A stretch of DNA of 64,000 nt from CAVYWD01 sp963772225 (lineage in GTDB: Bacteria > Myxococcota > Myxococcia > Myxococcales > UBA5297). The stretch lies in contig CAVYWD010000011.1 in the NCBI GenBank assembly GCA_963772225.1, positions 992,001 through 1,056,000 of the forward strand. The letters are read 5' to 3'. The notes beneath the pieces were generated by a model that was given only the letters and a program-made list of their open reading frames with translations, was not told the origin of the DNA and ran no database searches. This document shows, one piece after another, positions 1 to 9,055 of the stretch. Position numbers and translations under genes: made by a program. The stretch's first letter is position 1, and every line of letters begins with the position of its first letter.

Positions 1-3
1 CTC

Positions 4-2178
4 GTGGTCGCTGGAGCTGCGTCCGACAAGCCCGCGCAGGTCATCAGCACCACGGCATTGACTATCGCCGCGCCCCAATTCGCAGCCCCTTCCGAGAGCG
101 ACCAGAGGCTTGGCCTTTACAAGCCGTTCGAGACCAGGACGCACTGGGTGCTGCCCGTCAAGCTGAAGCAGACCAATCCCCTGCCTTCCGAGGTCGGAGG
201 CGTGGTGGGCATCGAGCTTTGCGACCCTTCCGGCACTTGGAGCGACGCTCAGATCACGGTCGGCGACGCCCGGCAACGACTCTTCATTCCCGCAGTCGCC
301 CGTGGAACGCTCATTGAGGACGGCAACCTTCTGGACACGAGCAAGGTCATTGTCCGCGACGGTTTCATCGGCTCGGCAACCACCGCCACCCTCCTGTCCG
401 GCAAGCCCGTTGTTTTCGCCCCTGGAGTCACCCACGAAGCCTTGCGGTTGGCACAAGAGAAGGTTCCGGTTGCCGCATCCCTGTTGAACGCGGTTCAGCG
501 GCTGCGAAGCAAGCTCGGCGCAGCCTCTTATGTCACAGTGAAAGAGCTGGGGCGCGACGGGAAGAGGTGTGTCTTGTCGTGCCCCAAGGCGGCCTACCGT
601 TTGGCGCAGCTGGCCAGCGCCGATGCCAGCTTTTCAGACGTGCGGCTCCCCGGCTCCCAGGGCCACGACGGCAAGCTTCAGAACATGCCGGATACGGCGA
701 CCGACAAGGCACTGGTCAAGCAGCTGACCGCGCTCGGCGTCGAGCTGGAGGTTCGTGGGCTCGAGACCCTGGACACTCTCCTTGGCCAACCAGACTGCCA
801 ACTCAAGCGACATGGCACCAAAGGGCGCGAGCTCAATCCGACCAGTCTCTTAATGAGCGGCGACGGACTCTTCGTTACCGCCATCGACCCCAAGAAGGAG
901 GCCAAGACCAAGGGCTACGTCACGGACAATTTCACCCTCACTGACTTCACGAGCGCCTCCGCACTGAGCGTCAGCGCCCTCCTCGTCCGCGGCCTGTGCG
1001 AGCTCCTTCAGCAGGTGAAGTGCTCGATCGGGCACATCGCTGCCAGCGGCACATCTTGCACCGTCGCCGGCAAGGGCGCGGCAGAGGCCGCGCGCAACGT
1101 TCCCTATTTTGCTCACGTGGACGATGCGCCGAGCGGAGGCCCGAACTCAAGCACAGCGACTTTGTCCGTCGCGGACCGCGGGACCCTCTTCGCGACCTTT
1201 GACCCCCAGGGCGCTCTCGACGAACTCTTCGCCGACATCGCCAAGCAAAACGGGTCTCCCGACCGGACGCCCTATCGCTTCTATTTTCGAGCCATCAACG
1301 CATTCAGCCTGGTCGCGCCTCGAGCGAATGCGATGGAGAACACGCGGCGCTATGTGCTCGAGCGAGAGATGCCTGCGTTGACCGCGGCGCCCACGCCGAG
1401 CCTCGTCTTTCGCGGGACGCCCGAGGGTGAGGACTGCGGAAGCCTGCGCAAGCTCGCATTCGAAGACCTCCAGTTCAGCCTGGTCGAGAACCAGGTCCAC
1501 GTCGCCTGTCAGCTTCGTGGAAACCGGACCGCCTGGGCGCCGTTTCACGTGAGGATCACGCACCAAACGGGGTCCGACAATCCGCCCTCGAGAACGGTCC
1601 TCGTCGATCACGGCGACCAACGGGTCACGGCCAGCTTCGAAATCCCAGCGGATGCGCGTCGGGATCAATTCTTCAAGGTCGAGGCAGAGCTGCGCGCCAA
1701 CCCAGACGCGCTGGAGCACACCCAACCCGCCCCGCTCCAGACACCGTGCCCTTTCGAGCCCTCGCTCGGCAAGCTTTCCATCGACCCATTCGGCAGCTTC
1801 CTCATGGTCCGCGCGCAGACCCGCGGTTTGCAGGCTCCGAGCCAGAACCGAAGCGTACCCGACGGCTCGGCACCCCTAACGGCGAAGCAGGTCGCAAGCC
1901 TCTCTGCGGTGCCGTGGAGCACTCGCGGCACGGCCCTCCACCTGGAAATCACGCTTGGCGGCAGGCCATGCCCAATGAGAGTCGATTACCTTCTTCCCAC
2001 GAAGAACGACAAAGGTCAGCTCTACGGCCTCATCAACCATGAAGGGACCTTCTGCGCCTTCGTCTCTATGCTCGGCATCAAGAAGGGCGAGGAGTACGAC
2101 TTTAGGCTCAAGCGCGAGGGAAACGTCCGGGGAGCGCCCCTTTCAGCAGTTGAGACAAAATACACGCACGAGGCCTGA
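4..2178 (+). CDS. Hypothetical protein, possibly 5'-truncated by the window edge
   Basis: Open frame of 724 codons from a GTG at the window edge. The frame is still open at position 1, so the true start may lie upstream. I recognise no family. The protein looks soluble and beta-rich, with scattered cysteines, no membrane segment and no signal peptide in what is visible. It ends 3 bases before the next gene, which carries a lytic transglycosylase domain, so the two are very likely co-transcribed and may act together. Codon third positions are less GC-rich than in the genes after 4.9 kb, suggesting acquisition. A role as a structural or delivery partner of the downstream enzyme is only inference. 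Confidence 0.75.
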   Translation: MVAGAASDKPAQVISTTALTIAAPQFAAPSESDQRLGLYKPFETRTHWVLPVKLKQTNPLPSEVGGVVGIELCDPSGTWSDAQITVGDARQRLFIPAVARGTLIEDGNLLDTSKVIVRDGFIGSATTATLLSGKPVVFAPGVTHEALRLAQEKVPVAASLLNAVQRLRSKLGAASYVTVKELGRDGKRCVLSCPKAAYRLAQLASADASFSDVRLPGSQGHDGKLQNMPDTATDKALVKQLTALGVELEVRGLETLDTLLGQPDCQLKRHGTKGRELNPTSLLMSGDGLFVTAIDPKKEAKTKGYVTDNFTLTDFTSASALSVSALLVRGLCELLQQVKCSIGHIAASGTSCTVAGKGAAEAARNVPYFAHVDDAPSGGPNSSTATLSVADRGTLFATFDPQGALDELFADIAKQNGSPDRTPYRFYFRAINAFSLVAPRANAMENTRRYVLEREMPALTAAPTPSLVFRGTPEGEDCGSLRKLAFEDLQFSLVENQVHVACQLRGNRTAWAPFHVRITHQTGSDNPPSRTVLVDHGDQRVTASFEIPADARRDQFFKVEAELRANPDALEHTQPAPLQTPCPFEPSLGKLSIDPFGSFLMVRAQTRGLQAPSQNRSVPDGSAPLTAKQVASLSAVPWSTRGTALHLEITLGGRPCPMRVDYLLPTKNDKGQLYGLINHEGTFCAFVSMLGIKKGEEYDFRLKREGNVRGAPLSAVETKYTHEA

Positions 2179-2181
2179 CCC

Positions 2182-4290
2182 ATGCCTGAAGAACCAATCG
2201 AACTCGCTCTCGGGTTCAAGGGGGCCTTGCGTATCAAGGCTTTCCCGAAGATCGCTCTTGTGCCCAAACCCGCGAGTTCTGAGCTGACCATCCGCGAGCT
2301 CAGCCCAAAGCTTGCGCTCGGCGGCACCGGCGACAACCTTCGAGGACCGCTGTCGGGCGCGCTGACGTGGACCTTCCTTCCCCATGGTGAGACGGACCTC
2401 GCGAAGACGCGGAAGGCGCCGCACATAGCGCCGGTGTTTATTGTGCCCAAAGATACGACTGGGCAGCTCAAGGGCAAGGAGTTCGAGCTGAAGGCCGACG
2501 CGAGCGGCTCCGCGCCCATCGTCCTCGACGTTTTGCGACTGGGACTCTACGGCAAAGGCCGGCTTGGGTACGAACTGACGCCAGCCGCACCCGGGGCGCC
2601 GGTGATGGCTCTTGCCCCGAGCGACTCCAACATCAGCCTGGACCTCGAGATAGGGCTCGAGCTGCTCGATCTGAGCAACCGTGCGCTCACCGAGACCTCT
2701 CACTTCAAGGTCGGCACGCAATACCGAATCAGGCCCAAGTATTCTGCCGCCTTCGAAGGAAAGCGCGTTCGAATTACCATCGAGGAAGCAGGAACCGGCT
2801 ATTCTGGAGAGAAGGCGATTCCCCATCAACCCGTCGACTGCGAGATCAAATCCGGCGAATGCCAGTGGGCCGAGATGGTCGTCGGCTTCGCCGGAAGGCA
2901 GTTTGACTATCGTACGGGCGCCCACGGCGCGACGGACCCGCTCGAATACCAATACCGAATCGAGTTTCTCACGACGAACCAGAAGAAGCAGGTCGTTCCC
3001 GACCTAGGCGCGACCCCGGTGACGGGCAAGCTCTTCCGGGTGCAGAAGCCAGTGTTGGAGCATTTCAATCTTTGGATGACCTCCCTCGACACGCCGATCG
3101 CCGCGTTTCTGGAGCGAGCGGTCCTCGATGTGGAGGGTCGCTTCAAGGGTTTCGAGAAGACGCGCTGGTCGGACCACGGCACTCGAGAGGACTTCTCGTT
3201 TCCGGTCTCTCTTTCCCTTTTTGTACACTACCTCGAACATTCTGAGCACGAAGAGTCGCGCAAGTACGAGCCTGTCGACTTTGAAGTCGTGATGGACGTG
3301 AAGGGCGGCGAGCTGTCCGGCACATTGGACTTGCGAGCACTGTCCGCGCAGAGCTGGGAGCAATTGATTGCTCACCAGAACCAGCAGCTCTCCTTGTTCG
3401 CGGTGCTGCGATTTCCGACTCAGCTCGGTTGCAGAGCCGAGAAGGCCAGGAAGGGGGAGCCGCCACATCCCCTGGTGTTCGCCGACGTCGTCGAGTACGT
3501 CGCGAGCGACCGCGCCCATCCGGACGCGGGAACGGTGCCGATGGGAAGCCGCCGGATGATGGGCAAGGCGACCGGGTCGGGAATTTGCTCGCAACTGGTG
3601 AATCTGACAGGGCAGTGCAGGGCACTCGGATACGAGGGCGGCAAGCTGGAGACCGAGTGGAAGTTATGGAATCCCGCGTTCGAGGCGCATCAGAACGATT
3701 ACAACGAAATCATTCAGAAGTGGGCGGACGAAATCGACTTCGACGCCTTGACCTTCAAGTCGATGATCGCACAGGAGAGCTCGTTCAATCCCGAAGCGTG
3801 CAATGCGTGGGGGTATGCCGGCCTGACGCAGGCAAGCCGGGACGTAACCGTCGGAGACGCCAAACGAAGCATCGGCGGGACGAGCTACGTAGGCGGGAAA
3901 TGGGTATACGACAAGAAGACCGATGATCGATTCAAACCTGAGATCTCCATTGAAATCGGGGCGAAGTGCCTGCAGGGAAAGGCCCGGGACGTCGATACAA
4001 TGATTCGCTTGAATCATTACATCGTCAGCACAGAAGAACGCGTCAAACTTATTGTTTCTGCATACAACATTGGCCAAGGAGTCGTCCAAGAGGCCTGCGT
4101 GGCGCTTTGTGACACGACCAAGGCCAAGACGATCTCTTGGGAGGCCGTTTCTGGAGCGAGCAATAGTTCGTCGCCTTTGTGGCGAGGCATCGCGAAGTAC
4201 CCCGGCGTCACAGGAATCAGTTTTTCGATCCAGGACAAATACCGAGAAAACACGGAATATGTTCGCGCCATCCTGGAGAGGTGCCGATAA
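2182..4290 (+). CDS. Large protein with C-terminal lytic transglycosylase (SLT) domain
   Basis: 702 residues. The first roughly 480 are beta-rich and unrecognised. The last roughly 190 form an SLT/lysozyme-like fold: the catalytic Glu is E532 in IAQESSFNP, followed by GLTQ (the usual GLMQ position) and AYNIGQG (the usual AYNAG motif). Such domains cleave the MurNAc-GlcNAc bond of peptidoglycan. No Sec signal is visible, so if it acts in the periplasm it must be delivered by another route, for instance a contractile injection system. It starts 3 bases after the upstream hypothetical gene and its stop overlaps the start of the lipoprotein gene (TAATG), indicating one operon. Base composition is lower in GC than the window average. 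Confidence 0.85.
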   Translation: MPEEPIELALGFKGALRIKAFPKIALVPKPASSELTIRELSPKLALGGTGDNLRGPLSGALTWTFLPHGETDLAKTRKAPHIAPVFIVPKDTTGQLKGKEFELKADASGSAPIVLDVLRLGLYGKGRLGYELTPAAPGAPVMALAPSDSNISLDLEIGLELLDLSNRALTETSHFKVGTQYRIRPKYSAAFEGKRVRITIEEAGTGYSGEKAIPHQPVDCEIKSGECQWAEMVVGFAGRQFDYRTGAHGATDPLEYQYRIEFLTTNQKKQVVPDLGATPVTGKLFRVQKPVLEHFNLWMTSLDTPIAAFLERAVLDVEGRFKGFEKTRWSDHGTREDFSFPVSLSLFVHYLEHSEHEESRKYEPVDFEVVMDVKGGELSGTLDLRALSAQSWEQLIAHQNQQLSLFAVLRFPTQLGCRAEKARKGEPPHPLVFADVVEYVASDRAHPDAGTVPMGSRRMMGKATGSGICSQLVNLTGQCRALGYEGGKLETEWKLWNPAFEAHQNDYNEIIQKWADEIDFDALTFKSMIAQESSFNPEACNAWGYAGLTQASRDVTVGDAKRSIGGTSYVGGKWVYDKKTDDRFKPEISIEIGAKCLQGKARDVDTMIRLNHYIVSTEERVKLIVSAYNIGQGVVQEACVALCDTTKAKTISWEAVSGASNSSSPLWRGIAKYPGVTGISFSIQDKYRENTEYVRAILERCR

Positions 4291-4934
4291 TGCAAAGAAC
4301 AGTCGCCGTCTTCGCGCTTGCAGCGATTTGCGCATTTTCGCTCCCAGCCTGCACCTCAATCCGCGACTCTCCTCGCGCCGACGAAAGCCCGCACCCGGCT
4401 GCGTTCGAGACAGGGGCACAGGATCGTCCTGCGATTGTTAAACCGCTTCCCGCGAAGGAGCAGCCCTCGGACAGCCGCGCCGACAGGGCGAACACGGAAC
4501 ACCCTCCCGCGAGGAAGCCTGCCGCCTTTCGTAAGCTAACGGAGTCCCGCGATTACCATGCGATTCTCGCCATTCGCGAAAACGGCTCCTCCTTCGAGGT
4601 CTTCCGCGACCGGAGCAAGCTCATGGGCATTCTCAATTCGTCGAGGTATTTCGATTGGGCAGTGATCGAGTGGAGCGAAACTCACGGCATCAACGGCTCC
4701 CTGGGGGGCAGCATCTCGACGCGAAAGAGCCTGCTTTCAGTGAACCATCGACGGCTTCTCGCTCCTGAGGCCCTCGGTTTTCCCCGCGGTTCGCGTTTTA
4801 TGGCGTTCGAGCAGCAGGACGATGCCGAATTTCTGCTTGTGAGCGTTCCCCTCGAACGAGGATGGGACGATCAACGGGTTGAACTGGACAAGCTCGACCT
4901 CATGGTGAAGAGCCGCGCGCGACGCGAAGAATAG
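4290..4934 (+). CDS. Putative lipoprotein following the transglycosylase gene
   Basis: 214 residues from the ATG that overlaps the upstream stop codon. A longer in-frame extension exists, but this start gives a proper lipoprotein signal: basic start, hydrophobic core, lipobox SLPAC with Cys21. A Pro/Glu/Arg-rich linker of about 60 residues precedes a C-terminal domain of about 130 residues with no recognised family. A membrane-anchored periplasmic protein immediately behind a peptidoglycan hydrolase is the arrangement of many effector-immunity pairs. It could equally be an accessory subunit. No direct motif decides this. Confidence 0.75.
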   Translation: MQRTVAVFALAAICAFSLPACTSIRDSPRADESPHPAAFETGAQDRPAIVKPLPAKEQPSDSRADRANTEHPPARKPAAFRKLTESRDYHAILAIRENGSSFEVFRDRSKLMGILNSSRYFDWAVIEWSETHGINGSLGGSISTRKSLLSVNHRRLLAPEALGFPRGSRFMAFEQQDDAEFLLVSVPLERGWDDQRVELDKLDLMVKSRARREE

Positions 4935-4964
4935 GGAATAGGGAATCTGCGCCCCGATCGTCCC

Positions 4965-6587
<1,623 letters not shown>

Positions 6588-6827
6588 GGCGCCAGCTCCT
6601 TCGTCCGGAGAGTGTCTGAACCCGTATGAGGGCCAACTTTACATTTTGGGGACGAGACGCCGACCCCCGAGCCTGGAGGTGTCTTCCACGCGCCGCTCGC
6701 GAGCATGCGAGCCCTGCCGGTCCCCGGAAATTTGTATAGCGCACCAGGGACTGCGCCGCACGCCCGAGGCCTCGAGGACGCGAACGCAATGCACTCGCGT
6801 CAAATTTTTCACTCCGCGTCCCCGCAG

Positions 6828-6862
6828 AACCATCAACCATCAACCATCGACTATCGACTATC
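6828..6862. repeat. Tandem heptanucleotide repeats followed by a hairpin
   Basis: Three AACCATC heptamers run directly into two GACTATC heptamers, followed by a GCTGCG/CGCAGC hairpin at about 6866-6880. The array lies just past the stop of the short-chain dehydrogenase, in the 297-base gap before the acyl-CoA ligase start. The hairpin could help end transcription, although no T-run follows. The rest of the gap shows nothing else I can name. Confidence 0.6.
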
Positions 6863-6884
6863 GACGCTGCGGGGCGCAGCCTCG

Positions 6885-7748
6885 CTACGACTTCGCCTCG
6901 CCGCACAGCGACTCGCTCAGCGCCCACAGCCGTTCGCCGAGCTGCGCGTCCCGCCCGAGCTTGGACGGCCACAGCGTTCTCTTGTCGTGGAAGTACTCGC
7001 CGTTGAACGCCGCCGCCTCGGGGCTCGCCGCGAGCCAGACGAGCGTCTGCGCGCCCTTCTCCGGCGAGCGGGCGAAGGGCGGCGCCACCACCTTCACGAG
7101 CTTGGCGAAGAGCCCCGCGTTGTTGAGCGCGAAGCCGGTGGAAACCCAGCCCGGGTGGAAGCAGTTCGCGGTGACTGAGGTCCCGGACAGGCGCCGGGCG
7201 AGCTCGCGCGTGAAGAGGATGTTCGCGAGCTTGGAGTCGCCATAGGCGCCGTACGCACTGTAGTTCTTCTCCCGGTGAACGACGTTCTCGAGGTCCATCT
7301 TCCCCATGCTGTGCGCGCCGCTCGACGTGCTCACCACGCGGGCGCCGGGCGTCGCCTTGAGCAGATCGAGGAGCAGGTTGGTGAGCAGGAAGTAGCTCAG
7401 GTGATTCAAGGCGAAGGTCATCTCGAAGCCGTCGGCGCTGGTCAGGCGGCTCATGAACACCGCGCCGGCGTTGTTGACCAGGACGTCCAGGCGAGAGCGC
7501 CGGGACTTGAGCTCCGCGGCGACCGCCCGCACCCCGGCGAGCGCCGAGAGGTCCTGGACGATGGCGTCGAGCTCGCTATTGCCGGAGGCGGCCTTGAGCT
7601 CGGCCAGCACGCGCTCCGTCTTCTCGCGGTTGCGGCCGACCAACGTCATGGCCGCGCCCCGGCGCGCGAGCTCGAGCGCCGCTGCCTTGCCGATGCCTTC
7701 GGTGGCGCCGGTCAAGAGGAACACCTTGCCTTGCAGGTCCTGGGTCAT
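6885..7748 (-). CDS. Short-chain dehydrogenase/reductase (SDR)
   Basis: 287 residues. Classical SDR fold: the cofactor loop TGATEGIG near residue 13, the NNAG motif, catalytic Ser in STSSGAHS, and the YxxxK pair in AYGDSKLAN. Arg residues after the second strand suggest NADP(H). Sequence style resembles the retinol dehydrogenase/protochlorophyllide reductase-like group, which often acts on lipids or steroids. The substrate is unknown. Its neighbours are an acyl-CoA ligase downstream and a hypothetical gene upstream. A degenerate second copy of its C-terminal part lies at about 8775-8925. Confidence 0.92.
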   Translation of the reverse strand: MTQDLQGKVFLLTGATEGIGKAAALELARRGAAMTLVGRNREKTERVLAELKAASGNSELDAIVQDLSALAGVRAVAAELKSRRSRLDVLVNNAGAVFMSRLTSADGFEMTFALNHLSYFLLTNLLLDLLKATPGARVVSTSSGAHSMGKMDLENVVHREKNYSAYGAYGDSKLANILFTRELARRLSGTSVTANCFHPGWVSTGFALNNAGLFAKLVKVVAPPFARSPEKGAQTLVWLAASPEAAAFNGEYFHDKRTLWPSKLGRDAQLGERLWALSESLCGEAKS

Positions 7749-7850
7749 CGCTTTCTCACTTTCTTGCTCGGTCGTGGCGCCGAGCTACCTCATGGGCCGC
7801 GGCTGGCGCGCGGCAAAAGCCCCGTCGGAGGCGAGAGCACTCGCTCTTTT

Positions 7851-7900
7851 CCTTACCTCCCATCCGCCTCCCCGCTCGCAGGGAGGGGCGAAGGGGTGAG
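7851..7900. repeat. GC-rich palindromic intergenic element, copy 1
   Basis: Contains CCTCCCCGCTCGCAGGGAGG with an outer CTTACCTCC and GGGGTGAG. This is a degenerate relative of the palindromes at 23060-23099 and 37307-37355. It sits between two leftward genes and may form a stable hairpin. Confidence 0.5.
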
Positions 7901-7928
7901 GTCGCTCGAAAGGCGAGGCAGACTCTCG

Positions 7929-8597
7929 CTAGTTGCCGCCGAGCAACGACTCCAGCTCTTCGTGCTCGGCCTGGGTGCAGAAGCTGGTCTGGGTGCCGCC
8001 CTTGGCCAGCGCCATCTTCAGCGCCACCCGGCCATCGGCCTGGGGCTGCGCCTCGAAGCTCTTGGCCTTCTGCAGCGAGGCGAGCAGCGTCGCGACCCTC
8101 GGCGTGGAGGCCGGGGCCGGGGCGCGCCGCCGGTAGCCGAGCTTCAGGGTCTTGTCCGCGAGGCGACTGAGGTCCGCGAAGAGGTCCAGCACGCGGTTCG
8201 CCTGCTCGTCCAGCGGGCCGCCGCCCCAGTTCTCCTCGGGGTCCTCGAGGTCCAGCTCCCGACCCTCTGCGGAGGTCAGCTCCCCGGAGGGGGCCGCGCG
8301 CCAAGCCGTGGTGCGAAACTTGGAGCGCTTCTCTCCGCGCGAGCCGATCACCTCGTAGACCATCACGGCGGCGCCGGAGCGGGTCGCCAGGGCGCGGGCG
8401 GCGCGCTGCGCCAGCCCCACGCGGTCGAAGAGGATGACGCAGCCCTCGTCCCCGTGGTCGAGGACGGTGGCTTCTCCGCCGGCGGTCGAATCCGAGTGCA
8501 AAAGGCCGATCGACTCCAGCGCGGGCGGGAGGTCGGCGACGAGCTTGTCCCAGCGGAGCTCGCGGGAGCAGAGGGCGGCCAGTTCGATGCGTTTCAT
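7929..8597 (-). CDS. Hypothetical protein (222 aa)
   Basis: I chose the ATG at 8597 (MKRIELAALCSRELRW) rather than the longer open frame, because the upstream part translates into low-complexity Arg-rich sequence overlapping a dehydrogenase relic. The protein is soluble, acidic in the middle and basic near residues 145-165. No family is recognised. The C-terminal half has short charged helices and ends LESLLGGN. It stands alone, between a palindromic element and decayed DNA. Confidence 0.65.
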   Translation of the reverse strand: MKRIELAALCSRELRWDKLVADLPPALESIGLLHSDSTAGGEATVLDHGDEGCVILFDRVGLAQRAARALATRSGAAVMVYEVIGSRGEKRSKFRTTAWRAAPSGELTSAEGRELDLEDPEENWGGGPLDEQANRVLDLFADLSRLADKTLKLGYRRRAPAPASTPRVATLLASLQKAKSFEAQPQADGRVALKMALAKGGTQTSFCTQAEHEELESLLGGN

Positions 8598-8774
8598 GGC
8601 GCACACCGTAGCATCGAGTGGAGCCGGATCCGAGCTGGGACCTGTCTCTATCGTCGACCCGGAGCTGCGTGAGCCGACCAAAGCTCGAGCCTTGCTTCCG
8701 ACGGTCAGGGCCGTTGGCCCATCCCGGGCGACGGCGCGCAAGGGGATGCGGCCGGTCCGGCCTGCCATTTCGCC

Positions 8775-8925
8775 GACGCGCCGCACAGCGGCTCGCTCAG
8801 CGCCCACGCCCAGAGCCGTGCGCCAAGCTGCACGTCCCGGGCAGGGTTCGAGGGCTTGGCGATCTTCTTGCCGTGGCAGTGCCCGCCGTTGGAAGGCGGC
8901 GCCCTCGGGGCTCGAGGCCCTGAGC
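8775..8925 (-). pseudogene. Decayed fragment of a short-chain dehydrogenase C-terminus
   Basis: Read on the minus strand with a one-base shift, this stretch encodes NGGHCHGKKIAKPSNPARDV and then QLGARLWAWALSEPLCG. This aligns with the last 45 or so residues of the intact SDR at 6885-7748 (NGEYFHDKRTLWPSKLGRDA, then QLGERLWALSESLCG). DNA similarity to 6897-7025 is also plain. No start or Rossmann fold remains. It occupies much of the 458-base gap between 8598 and 9055; the rest of that gap shows nothing recognisable. Confidence 0.7.
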
Positions 8926-9055
8926 CGACGACGATTCGAACCCGGGGCCGGCGGAACGAAAAATGACCCCTGGGCGGCCCACCTCGTTCGCAGTGCCCGC
9001 GCGAAGGGTCGTCGAGGGAGCGAAAGGTCGCTCGCGAGAAGGCGCAGCCGCAAGG

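Noticed and set aside
8929..8945. GATTCGAACCC resembling a tRNA T-arm
   Set aside because: No five-base T-stem, anticodon arm or acceptor stem can be formed around it on either strand.
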